Source of the DNA: Sorghum bicolor
Lineage: Eukaryota; Streptophyta; Magnoliopsida; Poales; Poaceae
Reading direction: 5' to 3'
Assembly (NCBI RefSeq): GCF_000003195.3
Contig: NC_012872.2
Span: forward strand, 58,199,695 to 58,263,694
DNA: 64,000 nucleotides
The notes below the pieces were generated by a model, which saw only the letters and a list, made by a program, of their open reading frames with translations, was not told where the DNA came from and ran no database searches. Made by a program: the position numbers and the translations under genes. Below are positions 23,789-35,435 of this stretch, one piece after another; the stretch's first letter is position 1, and each line of letters opens with the position of its first letter.

Positions 23789-24380
23789 GCTCTCCAACAG
23801 TTTTGTATTTGACTTATGCATTCTGCCAAACTTGGCATTTAATGGACCAAACTTGGCATTTTTGCATAGGCACAATGACTTGGCAATTTTGATATTCTGA
23901 GAATCTTGGACTCCTTGTCGTGCCCGTACTCCCCACGTCGCGGTAGTTTTCCGCGAAACGACTCCTCCCCGCACGCGACTATTTTCTTTCCCCCGCGCGC
24001 CACCTCCTTTTTTCTGCGTGTCGCCTTCTTTTTTCCTTGCGACCTGGATGCCGCGGTGCACCCTGGGACTGTTGCCTCGATCGGATCTCGACGACCTGGA
24101 CTAAGCGTCGACGTGGACCAAGCGACGACGCGCGAGAGAATTGGCGGCGACGGGCGAAAGAGTGGCGCGCGACGAGCGCCCACGCGACGCGCCAGAAAAT
24201 TTTCCGCGAAGATGAAAGATTCTCGAACAAAAATAGTTGGGTCCACTATTTTTGGATATGCCAAGTCAAAAATACCAAACACTTGGAGATGAACTTATTT
24301 TTCCTTTGGCAAAACGTTTAGGGACTTGGCAAACTTCAACAAATGGCAAATTCTAATTGCATAACTGTTGGAGATGCTCT
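23789..24380. mobile_element. Candidate small TIR transposon with GC-rich internal segment
   Basis: The outer ends CTCTCCAACAGTTTTG (left) and AACTGTTGGAGATGCTCT (right) are imperfect inverted repeats of a type common in grass MITEs. Inside each end, ACTTGGCA or its complement recurs several times (about 23831, 23854 and 23879 on the left; 24260 and 24332 on the right), like subterminal transposase-binding repeats. The centre (23920-24230) is much more GC-rich than the flanks, as expected if host exon sequence was captured. No target duplication is resolved. Confidence 0.5.
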
Positions 24381-25249
24381 ACTGTGAGGGTGTAGTTCGT
24401 CGTCCATGCTTTTGGGCTATCTGTAATGGAGTCTGTCCAATGAAAAAAACATATTGTTCGTTGATTTGTTATGAAAAAAATACTACTAAATGATCCGTAG
24501 ATTCGACTAATAAACTCAAACGAATAACCACACACTACTTGTTCCTGCCCAACACTTATTGTGCCATGCGGTGATCTGATCTACGGGAGAGAGAAAGGGA
24601 AAGATCTGCGATGTGTGCTCCTCCTTAACGTTTACAAGTCTCAAATCTCAACTCTCAGGAAAACTGACCAGGAAACTGGAAGCTGGAGCAGAGCTACAGC
24701 CGAACTCACATTCTGCCACGCGGGCCTCATGACGCCCGATCCCCAGTTCCAGTGGTCGATTAAGCCCTAACTAGTTATATAATCATATAGTTAGCTAATT
24801 TAATTCTATATATAATCTAGCTATAGTTATCTAGTTTTGTAGTTAGATTTGATAGGTAGTTAGGTAATTAGGCAATGTAGTTAGCAAATGTATTTTATAT
24901 AGATAGATAGTAAATTTAGATAGATATTTAGTTAGGTTACTAGGTGATGTAGTTAGATAATGTATTTGGATTGCATGAATTTGTTTATTTTGGATGTCTA
25001 GAGACTTTGATATTATGTAGTTGTTTCTATGGAGGGCAAGAATCTGAGAGGGAGGACGAACAAATGAGAGTAGGCTCAGACAGTAAAACTGTTCGGAGCC
25101 ACAGATCTCGGCTCCGAGGCCGGAGCCACAGATCTCGGCTCCGAGGTCGGCGCCAAGATCTGGCTCCGAGGTACCAGCCACGTCAGTGCCACCTAGGATA
25201 CCTTGATGTGCGTGGTCAAGCACCTCGAAGCCATGATTTGTGGCGCTGA
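24381..25249. other. Intergenic with TAGTTAG-rich tract and small GC palindromes
   Basis: 24770-24970 is dominated by TAGTTAG and TAGATAG words. 25085-25170 contains two tandem copies of GGAGCCACAGATCTCGGCTCC-type sequence, each self-complementary at its ends. 24700-24770 resembles 23555-23630 (CCGAACTC, CCACGCGGGCC, GTCGATT words). No gene seen. Confidence 0.45.
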
Positions 25250-25492
25250 GGCCTTGTTTAGTTCGCGAAATGAAAAGTTTTCGGCCACTGTAGCATTTTC
25301 GTTTGTTTGTGTCAAATATTATCCAATTATGGACTAACTAGGGTCAAAAGATTCGTCTCGTGATTTACAGGCAAACTGTCTAATTAGTTTTTATTTTCAT
25401 CTATATTTAATGTTTCATGCATGTGCCGTAAGATTCGATGTGACAGGGAATCTTGAAAACTTTTTGGATTTTGGAGTGAACTAAACAAGGCC
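25250..25492. mobile_element. Tourist MITE with TGA flanks
   Basis: Near-perfect ends GGCCTTGTTTAGTTC and GAACTAAACAAGGCC are flanked by TGA at 25247-25249 and 25493-25495. The usual duplication is TAA/TTA, so TGA is a variant target. The interior is well preserved, suggesting a young copy. Confidence 0.92.
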
Positions 25493-28164
25493 TGAGATGT
25501 GTTACCTCGTAGTCATGAGTTCTGACGCCAACCCCTAAGATTTAAAGATCAGTTTATGTCATTTAAGGGGTCAAATATAAATTTATTTTAAAAAAAGAGC
25601 TAAATTGCAAAAATATTGGGCACGGTGGATCGTAATCTATGGTTTCGGCTTGTGTATGTGTGGGCTACAGGTATACTTAAAGAAGGCTTCTTAACATCCA
25701 TAGCATCTAAATGCGTAGCCTACAAATTAGGCCTACCACAGGTGACAAAAAGACCTATAGGTTAGTGGTTACACGAATTTTAATAGCATCTCATGTCTAG
25801 ATTTTATTCTTTATGAGAGTAATTTTTTTATAATTTAATAGTATTATAGTTTCAGTGGTAAGCGATGATTTATCAACATAATAAGGTGCTTATGGTTACT
25901 TCGTTAGTCTCAAGAATTTAGGTGAGTGCATTCATAGAGTATGGATGTGCATATGTTGTGAACATCTATGTTGTATTTTGTAGATAGTAATTTGCAAAAA
26001 AAAAAATTACTTGTACAAGTTTACAAGTGCATGAGCATTAGTAAACGGGGTTTTGCTATTGTTATTATCGTTGTGATTTTTCTTTTTTTTTCCTTCTATG
26101 TTTCCTAGTTCTTTGTTGTGATTTTTCTTTTTCTTTTTATGTTTCCTTCTATGTTTCCTAGTTCTTCGTTGTAATTTTTCTTTTTCTTCCTTTTTTACTT
26201 CTCTATGTGTTCCTAGTTTTTTGTTGTGACTTGTTATCCTTTCGTTACACATCCTAGTAGAGGGTAACATCTTGTTTCATAAAAAAACGATAAAAAAATC
26301 AAGAGAGGTAGTGGCATTGGGGATTTTATGGTTTGTTTGTTGGAGCCGTGCGTGCTACCATAATGCTGGCTTTACGTGCTTTTCAAATATTGATTGTTGT
26401 CCATCATAAATGTATTACATATCATGCAAAAGAAAATTCAAAGGATGATTTTAGTACAAAGATTTTAACGGTTGTTATCGAAGTGTTTGCTGATTTCTGT
26501 TAGGTCATTCTTAGTGTGGGTTTTATGGTCTAGTTTGTAACACATCTATATTTTAAAAACAGTGCAGAAAATTTTTATCATCATGAAACTTTCTCTACTT
26601 CCATGAAACTCTTATCATCCCTCTCTTTATTAATACGGCGCCATGTCACCATATTTAATATCCACAAAACTCCAATAAAACCCTATTGAAATTGGCCTTA
26701 GAAGCTAGAAGATGAAACAAAACAAAAGTTCCCTGATTTTGTTGTGTTGAGAAACTATATATTTATTACAAATAAATAAGAAAAAACAACTTTTTAGCCA
26801 CAAGCTCAAATGTTATAACTTAAACAAATAGTCCCTTACATTCCACGCAGCCATGCATGCTACTCGCTCTATCCCCAAATAAATCAATTCCTTGATTAAT
26901 TTTATAGAAAAGATTAACATCATCGACTAAAATGAGTATTTTATGAAAACATACTCTACAATAAATCTGATAAATCTAATGATACTAGTTTAATACCATA
27001 AATCTTAACCTTCTATTCTAGAAATTTGGCCACAGTTTTAAAAACTGACTCAAGACATATCTAGGAATCTTTTTATTCAAGGACATAGAAAGTATATATG
27101 TATCTATCTCTAATATTAAAGAGTCAAACTTTCCTCTTTATTTTTTGTTTGGCCTCCTGTTACCTAACTACTTAGTGGAAGTCAGGTATAGTTCATATAT
27201 GTTTTTTCGAGCGTCTTGCGTCCTTTATATACATTTTTTCTAGTCATCTTATGTCCAGTTTTGATTTGTGTTTCTTTTTGTTCTTGAATCTGGTTTGATT
27301 TTAAAACATATTAGAACATATGACATGATGCAAGACATAATTTTAGCTGCAATGTATGGGCACGGTTTTTTTTAAACCTCGCAAGAACTTTATTCATTGA
27401 GGGTGGTTACATCGTTTATCAAAAAAGCGAGAAGAAAACCTACTATGTGAGAGGCCAAGGCCCTTTCGGAACAAGGAAAACTATAGGGGTTTTGGAGGTT
27501 TTTAAAAATGTATGAAAATTTCCTATATAACCTTCTGAAAAAAGAATTAAACTCACGAAGATCCTTTGGATTCCTATGAGGTGTATAACATCATAGGAAA
27601 TTTTGCACAAAAAATAGCATGAGGTTAGACCTCATGAAAACTTTCATTTATATCTAGAATTCTCTTGGAACTTTTTTTATGTGTTGCATCAAGGCCATAA
27701 TGAAAACTTCCTTGCATTTTAAATTCCTACAAGATTGTAATTTCCATGCAACTCCATTCCTATGTGTTTTCCCTTCTCGCGTTTTAAAAATCATGTGTCC
27801 CAAAAATCTCTAAAAAGGAGGAAGGGAGTTGAAAGTAGGGTGCTGCATAGGACAATTTGTGGTTGATCACAATGCAAGCGTACAACAAGCAATTGTAGTC
27901 TTTATATACTCATGCTAATTTGAGATTGGGTAACTTCAATTTTAGTCTATTAATAATAGAGTTATTTATAGTTAAAAATACAACATACACTTTTGTGCTA
28001 ATTCAAGATTCGATAACTTAGTTTTATAACTACTAATAATGGAGTGTTAGTTAAAGCCTATTTATTTGGGCTTTTTCTATGACCTTGTGGACTTTTCAAA
28101 AGCCAAATGGCTCTAATACCCAAAAGCTCACTATTGATTTGAAAATAAAAAGTATTGAAACAAG
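25493..28164. other. AT-rich intergenic DNA with retroelement and MITE debris
   Basis: No gene recognised. 26060-26230 is a pyrimidine-rich tract with repeated TTTCCTAGTTCTTTGTTGTG phrases. 26870-27090 has weak Stowaway-like ends (CTCGCTCTATCCCCAAATAA on the left). 27364-27460 (TTTTTTTTAAACCTCGCAAG, ACTTTATTCATTGAGGG) resembles a LINE 3' tail in reverse orientation. Confidence 0.4.
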
Positions 28165-28645
28165 AGGTATTCGCTTCATAAAGGCCTTTACAATACAATC
28201 AATAATTCGATTCGTTTTCATTAGGTCTTCCTCTACCTTCCTTAGGGGTTATTACTTATTTAGTAGGTCAACATATGTACTCTTTACCTGCTTATGCATT
28301 TATAACACAAGCCTTTACTACTCAAGTTGCTTTATACACTCATCATCAATACATTGCAGGCTTATAATGACAAGGGCTTTTGCTCATGGAGCTATTTTTT
28401 CATTAGGGATTATAATCCGGAACGAAGTGAAGATAATGTATTGGTAAGAATGTTAGACCATAAGGAAGCTATCATATATCATTTAAGTTAGGTTAACCTC
28501 TTCCTAGAATTCTATACCTTGTGTCTTTATGTTCATAACGACGTTATGGTTGCTTTTGGTACTCAAAAAAGCAAATATTGATCGAACCTATATTTGTTCA
28601 ATGGATACAAGCTGCTCCCGGTAAGACGACGTATGTATTAGGAAC
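28165..28645 (+). pseudogene. psaB: Nuclear copy of plastid psaB fragment (NUPT)
   Basis: The plus strand corresponds, with interruptions, to an internal part of the photosystem I P700 apoprotein A2. Recognisable peptide pieces are [10 protein letters not shown], then THHQYIAG (near 28335), [39 protein letters not shown] and [10 protein letters not shown]. Frameshifts, an internal duplication-free but gapped alignment, and frequent C-to-T and G-to-A changes show decay after transfer to the nucleus, as expected from methylated-cytosine deamination. In chloroplasts the protein binds P700 and its antenna pigments; this piece cannot encode it. Confidence 0.85.
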
Positions 28646-29019
28646 TATTTTTATTTCTAATTATAAGTTGTTCTAACTTTTCAAAATATATTATTTTTAC
28701 TACTTATTTAGTCCCTATAAATAAAAATATCAAAACATAATTTGAGAAGTCAAACAATTTGAACATTGACTAAATCTATATAAAAAATACTAAGATTCAT
28801 AAAAAACAAGTATCATTAGATTAGTTATGGAATATTTGTTTATCATAAATTTATTTAAAGATATAAATGTTAATATTTTTTACTGTAATTTTGGTCAATC
28901 TTGAGGCCCTGTTCGTTTCTCACTAAATGAAGGTGATGAATGATTTTAGCTAAAAATATTATGCAAATTTATACTATTTTTTTATCATTCGGAATGAATC
29001 CATGCGGAACGAGGACTAA
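28646..29019. other. Intergenic, possible small hAT-like MITE at 28903-29019
   Basis: GGCCCTGTTCGTTTCTC at 28903 and GCGGAACGAGGACTAAGGCC near 29003-29022 could be the ends of a roughly 115-bp element, but the match is partial. Otherwise nothing recognised. Confidence 0.35.
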
Positions 29020-29232
29020 GGCCTTGTTTAGTTTCAATTTTTTTTTTGTAAAATGAGCACCGTAGCATATTCGTTTGTATTTGACAATATTGTCCAATCA
29101 TAAATTAACTAGGTTCAAAAAATTTGTCTCGTAAATTACAAATAAACTGTATAATTAATTATTTAATGTTTTATGCATGTGTCATAATATTTAACGTGAC
29201 GGGAAATTTGAAAAATTTTACAATGAAAAAAA
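29020..29232. mobile_element. Tourist-like MITE, right end lost
   Basis: The left end GGCCTTGTTTAGTTTC and interior (ATTGTCCAATCATAAATTAAC, TTTATGCATGTGTC, GACGGGAAATTTG) are present. The right terminal repeat is missing. Confidence 0.75.
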
Positions 29233-29295
29233 TCCCAGCAGTAGCAGTCACGGATGGATACTCGCGTCGCACCACGGCATCAGTGGGAGCAGTTA

Positions 29296-29627
29296 GGCCC
29301 TGTTTAGTTACTCACCTAAAAAATTTTCATCCATCCCATCGAATCTTTGGACACATATATGAAACATTAAATGTAGATAAAAAAATAAACTAATTACACA
29401 GTTTGGTTGAAAATCGCGAGACGAATCTTTTAAGCCTAGTTACTTCATGATTAGCTTTAAGTGCTACAGTAACCCACATGTGCTAATGATAGATTAATTA
29501 TACTTAATAAATTTGTCTTGCAGTTTCCTAACGAGTTATGTAATTTGTTTTTTTATTAGTTTCTAAATTTTTTTTTCGATATCCTTCCAACACATAAAAA
29601 TTTTTTATCCTCGATCTAAACACGGCC
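29296..29627. mobile_element. Tourist MITE, longer subfamily, just upstream of gene copy A
   Basis: The left end GGCCCTGTTTAGTTAC and right end GATCTAAACACGGCC are flanked by TTA (29293-29295 and 29628-29630). Interior matches 21476-21809. The right end lies about 285 bp before the ATG of gene copy A, in its promoter or leader. Confidence 0.88.
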
Positions 29628-29911
29628 TTACTCCGCCGCCTCCTGCTTCGATTCCTCGAAATAATGGAGGCGAAACCGCCAGTCACCCGCTATTCTCCGC
29701 TGGAAGTGGAACGGGAGCACGTCCCTCCAGTTCTCCACCAACACCGCTCCAGCTCCCAGCAAGGCCGAAAACCCCAACCAGTCCCCATCCGCTCAGCCCA
29801 GCCACGCCCCGACGCCCCGGCAATTTCTTCCTGCGTGCGTGCGTGCGTGCCCCCAGCCCGCCTCGAGCCTTCACGCCGCCACCGACCAACGGGCGCCGGC
29901 AGCCCGGCACC

Positions 29912-32271
29912 ATGTCGTCCTCCGGCGCCGACGCCTCCGACCTCGACGCCGCGCTCGCCCTCCTCTCCGGCCCGGAGCTCGTGGCGCATCTCCGCGCCAC
30001 CTGCCGCAGGGCGGACTACGACGCGGCCGCGCGGGTGCTCGGCGACCGCGACCGCTGGCTTGCCAAGGCCGAGGCTGCGCTCGCCGAGGCCCGGACGGGC
30101 CTGGCGGACTTGACGGCGGAAGTCCAGGCCCAGCAGGAGCGCTACGAGCTCGAGGCGGCAAGACGCAGGCCGAGCAGCCGCTCCTCGGGTGGCGCGATCG
30201 CGGCCGCGTTGCCGCGGGTCGACCAGCGCGCTGGGGAGCCGGGCCCGAAAGGCGTTATTGACCTCTGCAACAGCAGCGACGACGACGAGTTGGAGGAGGG
30301 GCGAGAATTCCGCCCCGATGTCGCGGGGGTTTCTTGCAAGCGAAAGCAGTCCGCGTCCAGGGCCGAGGAAGGGCGCCGCGCAGGGGTTTCTTGCAAGATG
30401 AAGGCACCCGCGTCTGCGTGCTCGCCCGACAATGAGGACGACGAAATCCCGCTCAGCCAGCTTATCAAGAAGCGGAGGAGAACTAAGCCTTGGGCTAATG
30501 GCGAACCCAAGAAGGGGCATAGAGATGTGCAGGCGAATTCTGCTGGACCTTTGGGGGTTGATCGGCCTGTGATTTCTCACGTGAACAGGGGAATCCCCGA
30601 AGCAGTCGCTGAGCACATGGTTGGTAGCTCTAATGATCCAAAGGTGGCGGATTTCGTGCAGGGGACTGAGAATGGTCGATCGGGAAAGAATGGGGGATTT
30701 TTCACGACAATGCCGAGTCCTCCGCCCACTGGTTCCACTGCTAGGAAGAGCCCGCGCAAGAACTGCTCCAAGCCCGATGGCTGTGAAGGCCAAGCGAGGA
30801 CTCGTGAGAAACAAGGTCCTGTGATTTCTCCCGTGAACAGGGGAATCCCCGAAGCAGTCGCTGAGCACATGGTTGGTAGCCCTGATAATCCAAAGGTGGC
30901 AGTATTCGTGCACGGGATTGGCAATTGCCAATCGGGGAAGAACGGGGGATTGTCCAGGACAATGCCGAGTCCTAAGGCCACTGATTCCACTGTTGGGAAC
31001 AGCCCGCACAAGAACTGCTCCAAGCCCGATGGCTCTGAAGGTCGAGCGAGTTCATTGCCTTCAGCAGTTACAAGACACTGGAAATCTTCTTCAGCTGTTT
31101 TTAGCTCATTCCTAGGAAATAAGGATCTCTGTATGCAAGCTGCTTGTGCTCTTCATCGCCAGAGAAAGTTTACGACTCAGTCAACTGAAGGAGGACGAAG
31201 TGGATGTACTGGACTCAGCAAATTTGAAGCACACAGGTCTGTTAAAATTGAGTCCCTTGGAGGTTAAAATACATATGTTTTGAATAATCGCCAATTTTGT
31301 GCCCATACTCGTATTGCTTTTTTTTTGCCTGATACAGTCTTTAGCTTTCTACTCTGTCTTAACTCATAACTGTGTTTTATTCAGCAAGTAGCTTTAACAG
31401 GCATATAAGTTTAACTCCCATGAATATTTGAAGGCAAGATCAACCATAAAACATTTAATTTGCAAGTCATGAACATTGTAATTGTCCTAGCAATTGCCTG
31501 ATTTGTATTTATGTTTGAGTAATGAGTAATGACTATTCATATTAGGATTGAGTTAATAATTTAATTCCATCTTGGGTATGGACGTATGGTTGTATCCGTG
31601 CGGAATGGTCACTGATTTGGTTATACCGATATTTACTTCAGTTCTTTTAGTTTCAGAACTATTCTGATGCCAATCCTGAATTTTAAATGTATATCCTTGA
31701 ATGAGCTTATGCACATAGTATGTAGTTTCTTGTTTAATGTCTTTGAGATGTATGAGTAGATATCCTGTAATTTAGTCAGCCAGCAGTGTGGTTTTCTTTT
31801 TATTTGATGAATCTTAGAACTCTGCAAAACATATTTAGCCAACAGTGTGGTCTGCTCTTTGCTGTTTCTGTCAATATTTTGTTTTATCAAAATTCTGACA
31901 TATGTTTATTGATTGAATTTTCTATTAAAATTGTGATTCATCTTGGAAAAGCTTTGCCAAAGTTAATATATTTATTCATGGTAACCCAGTTATCAAAATC
32001 CGAAACACATTTTGTAGTAATATATATGATATCATGTGTCTTACAATGGCGCAATAGTAAAGCTATACATGTTTGAGGTTGTTCCTTTAGGCTGGCTGTG
32101 TTGGCGGAATTTCTTTTGGATGGCAACCTTCAGGGACCGCTGAAAAGAACTGCTGAGGACCTAGAGGAGCGTGATTCTACAGGGCATGATTTTCTTGAGA
32201 GAGTAGTAGTGCAATGCTGTGAGCAATTGTTCAATATTTACAAGAACAAAGAAGATAAATACTTCTGTTGA
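29912..32271 (+). CDS. Unrecognised nuclear protein with SUMO-interaction-like motif (copy A)
   Basis: Two exons, 29912-31236 and 32091-32271, joined in phase 2, give about 501 aa. I do not recognise the family. The N-terminus (MSSSGADASDLDAALALLSG) leads into a helical Ala/Arg-rich segment. VIDLCNSSDDDELEEG (about residue 113) looks like a SUMO-interaction motif: hydrophobic core followed by acidic residues. SQLIKKRRR is a strong nuclear localisation signal. Exon 2 encodes a conserved helical end (AEFLLDGNLQGPLKRTAEDL to NIYKNKEDKYFC), almost identical in copy B, which supports the splice model. Copy A has an internal duplication (PVNRGIPEAVAEHMVGS occurs at about residues 218 and 322, the first as HVNRG). 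It lacks a segment of about 170 aa that copy B has. The leader upstream of 29912 has no ATG in this frame. Confidence 0.7.
31237..32090 (+). other. Intron of gene copy A
   Basis: Donor GTCTG directly after CACAG and acceptor TTCCTTTAG. It is AT-rich and alignable along much of its length with the copy B intron. Using the next in-frame stop at 31265 instead would lose the conserved C-terminal exon. Confidence 0.65.
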
Positions 32272-33999
32272 AAGCGGCAAAACTGTATCTGGTAAGGTTT
32301 GCACAACTTATCGTATGGAAAGGGGTTACTATGTTTTGTTATGATAATGTGATGTATATAGCCCATGCTGAAACTAATCATCTTGATGGATTAGAACGGG
32401 TAGCATTTGTAGAAGTTGCAGTGACTCTATTTGTTTACTTGCATTGTGTTTAGGAATATCACACTGAGTGAGCTCATAAGTCATAACTGCCTATGGTATA
32501 TGCACCTTTTATTTTCCACTCACCCTGAGTCGATAAGAGATTATATCTGGTGCTACCGTTTTACCAAACACGATAGCACCTAAGCCGGCGCATGAAAAAA
32601 TACAAAAAAAAAGATGGATAGAGGCAATCCACTATAAGCATGCAAACATTTGAGTTTGAACAAAAACTTGTGGTAAGAGAAACAGGCACTTGAATAGTGT
32701 GTGCTGCAGACTCAGAAGAGTGTTGGCGAGAGGTTTCCTTTTCTATTTCTGAAAACAGAATCAAGAGGATTTGTTGCTAATGCTAACGGAAAATGTTAGC
32801 AGGAGTGCCACTGTTTGTTGGAGCAGGATTCTGTAAGGAAGCCGCTTATCCATTGATAAGCTTTATTCTGTGGGTTACATTCTTGGTTTTAGCGACTATT
32901 TCAGATTCGGATTATCATTCTGTGAGATTCTTTTTGTTGGCTGTGCATGACATAGTTCTCTGATCTGGTGTCCCTGGTACGTTTCCTTGGGGAAAATTTC
33001 CCATCCTTGCCTTTGCAGATTGCTAAAACTGGATTTTCAGCCTGGACCTGGCCATGATAGTTTGCCATATGCCTGTGTGGCTGTGTTTGATTTTCCTTTG
33101 TACGAGTTCACTCGGAGAGCAGAGGTTGGAAACACACGAAGGTTCCTTATTTTGCAATTGAAAATTAGGGCCTAATTGGTAGAGCTTCATCATAGATCCA
33201 CCGTGAATCTGGGATTCAATGAAGTGTTTATGTATAGCTCTAGTGTTTCTTTCTGTCTCACTGACATCTAGACCCACATGTCAGGGGCATATAATAAAAT
33301 AAAAGAAAACCATAGCCTTCTTCCTCTCGACGACTCAGTGCCAAGCAAGGTCGGGCTTGCGGCCATGGCCGGACACGGGCGCGGCCGGGGGCGCGGAGGC
33401 AAGGGCACTTGGGGCGCCGGCGTAGGCAGGGCCGGCGGCCATGGTCGGGGGCATGGAGGCAAGGCCGGCGGGCGGCGGCCACAGCTAGGGGCATGGAGGC
33501 AGGGGCGTGCGCGGCCAGGGGTGCAGGCACGACGGGCACGGCCCTAGCTGGGCATGGTGGCCATCGCACGGAGCCGGTGGCAACGCACGGGGAGCCGGTG
33601 GAGGGGCAGATCCACCAAATGGTGGATCAGATTCGACTATTCGAGCTTGTGGAGCTGGAAACATTTGGCAAAAAAAAAAGAAAAGAAAAGAAAGGATCTG
33701 AATCTGTTTTTTTGAATCTGGCAATCTCTAACAAATGATATTCACTATCTAGCCATCTATTAGCAGGTGGATCCAATTAGCAACTATCATCTATTAGCCA
33801 TGTATCTATTTGCCAGGGTGATATTTTTATTATGCTCGTAGCATACCCAGAGCAAACTCTTTCTTTGAAGATGGATTTGCAGCGTTGAACCGAGGCCAAC
33901 ACATTCCTGAAGATGATTGTCATTCCGGATTGTCTAAATGGACCAACATACAGTGATCATAATTGCCATGAAAAAAAGGAGCCTAATCTGATTCTTTAA
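32272..33999. other. Duplicated 3' flank of gene A, then GC-rich unassigned insert
   Basis: Up to about 33165 the sequence aligns with 38891-39830 downstream of copy B (shared words CTTGTGGTAAGAGAAAC, CCATTGATAA, GCCTGTGTGGCTGTGTTTGAT). 33280-33640 is GC-rich, Gly/Arg-type low complexity with no homologue in copy B. I see no gene after 32271. Confidence 0.5.
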
Positions 34000-34232
34000 G
34001 GGGGTGTTTAGTTCCCCTTCTATTCCAAAAAAATTTGGATTTTGGTTCATCATTTGCATAACGAAACTAAATACCATGCAAAATTTTTGGCACAAAGGTG
34101 GTTATTCTCTATTTCGGAGGTCTTTATGAGAGCAATAAATTGGATGGAACTAAATTTTGGCATTTTGTGTTTCATCATTCTAAAGTAGTTGGTATTTTGC
34201 ATTTTGCATTTTATGGAGAACTAAACACCCCC
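34000..34232. mobile_element. Tourist MITE, GGGGGTGTTTAG family
   Basis: The ends GGGGGTGTTTAGTTCCCC and GGAGAACTAAACACCCCC are inverted repeats flanked by TAA (33997-33999 and 34233-34235). Length 233 bp. Its interior differs from the GGCCTTG family. Confidence 0.9.
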
Positions 34233-34235
34233 TAA

Positions 34236-34520
34236 GAGCAACTCCAAGAGAAGAGCTATCTATGTTATGTATTCTATATTTGGCTATTTTGGGAGAGAAA
34301 AGAGAGTCCAACAACTATTGTATTTAGTTTGCTAAAATAGCAAGTCATCTATCCAGAGTTCTCGCATGGTAAATATAGCTTGCATGTCTCGCTAGCCATA
34401 TGATTTGTCATATAGAAAGACTTTTGGAGATTTTTATTTTTTTATATGATTTTTTATTTTAGAGGTTGGCTTAATCTTAAATTTAGCCATCCATTTTTAT
34501 CAACTCTCTTGGAGTTGCTC
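34236..34520. mobile_element. MITE with GAGCAACTCCAAGAGA ends, TAA target duplication
   Basis: The ends GAGCAACTCCAAGAGA and TCTCTTGGAGTTGCTC are perfect inverted repeats. TAA flanks both sides (34233-34235 and 34521-34523). The left TAA is also the right flank of the preceding MITE, so one inserted into the other's target duplication. Confidence 0.88.
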
Positions 34521-35187
34521 TAAGCTGACATGACAAGGACTTGGAAGAAGTCATTGTAGGCTGGCACCACCAGATTTAGAGTGCTCCAACAAGCATGGCC
34601 GAAGGGACATTCCACAAGTAGATGAAGCAAAGTTTCTTCAACGGTACTTATACAGTGGACACACCATTTAAACAATGTCTAAACAATAAACAAAGGTCAC
34701 CCTATCATTTAGGCCCTAAATAGTGAGATGTTTAAATCACTAAAGCCGTCTAAATGGTCTAAACAAAGTCGAATCAAGTGTGATTAAATGAGCTAAACAA
34801 CCATTTAATTCACCCTTTAATCAATAATATGATTACAACTACTATATTGGCACCCAACTAATTAACACCATAAATGTATGTGGTTGAGTGGAATTTAGTT
34901 TTCTTTAAAAAAAATTGCTACAGTACTTATTGTTTATAAACAACATGGGTAAATATGTATATTTTCTATCATATTTATTTTTTACATAAGTAAATATGTA
35001 TACTTTAGTGTTACTACACAAGATTGTTTAGGCCTTCTAGTTCCGTTTAGATATTGTTTAAACCGTCTTAACGCTGAATAAAGGGTAATTGACTGTTCAC
35101 CATTTAAATTAACACTGATAACCTTAAACTAATCGTAAATTTGACATACACCAAAACTCTATGGTACCTTTTCTTTTTGACAGAGAG
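34521..35187. other. Intergenic, no gene recognised
   Basis: AT-rich. 34640-35100 repeats words such as TAAACAATGTC, GTTTAAAC and GTCTAAAC, suggesting a decayed element, but no ends are defined. Confidence 0.35.
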
Positions 35188-35329
35188 TAACTAATTGCAC
35201 AGTTTGGTCGAAATTGACGAGACGAATCTTTTGAGTCTAGTTACTGTATGATTGGACAATATTTGTCAAATACAAACGAAAATGCTACAATGCCTGTTTT
35301 GCAAAATTTTTTAGAACTAAACAAAGCCT
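35188..35329. mobile_element. Tourist-like MITE, right half only
   Basis: Interior (AATTGCACAGTTTGGTCG, GACGAATCTTTTGAG, TTGGACAATATTTGTC) and right end GAACTAAACAAAGCC are present; the left end is missing. Confidence 0.75.
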
Positions 35330-35435
35330 AGATATGCAACCCAACGCCCCAAAACCCCTGCTCGTATGTTGTTTTGTGATTTTGTGGGTTGTTTTGTTTG
35401 GCTGGCGTTTAGCTGCCGTGGCTAGCTGCAGCTAG

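Noticed and set aside
25085..25170. Possible CRISPR-like or regulatory repeat (GGAGCC...GGCTCC)
   Set aside because: Only two to three short tandem units in a plant nuclear genome; a simple tandem palindrome, not an array.
28079..28447. 122-codon open frame as a real gene
   Set aside because: It is a chance frame across the decayed psaB insertion and does not follow the psaB frame throughout.
29690..31009. 439-codon minus-strand frame opposite gene copy A
   Set aside because: Arises from the GC-rich codon bias of the sense exon. The sense frame has the conserved motifs and spliced C-terminal exon.
33258..33569. GC-rich frames on both strands (Pro/Arg or Gly/Arg-rich)
   Set aside because: Low-complexity composition gives open frames on both strands; no domain and no counterpart in the duplicated locus.
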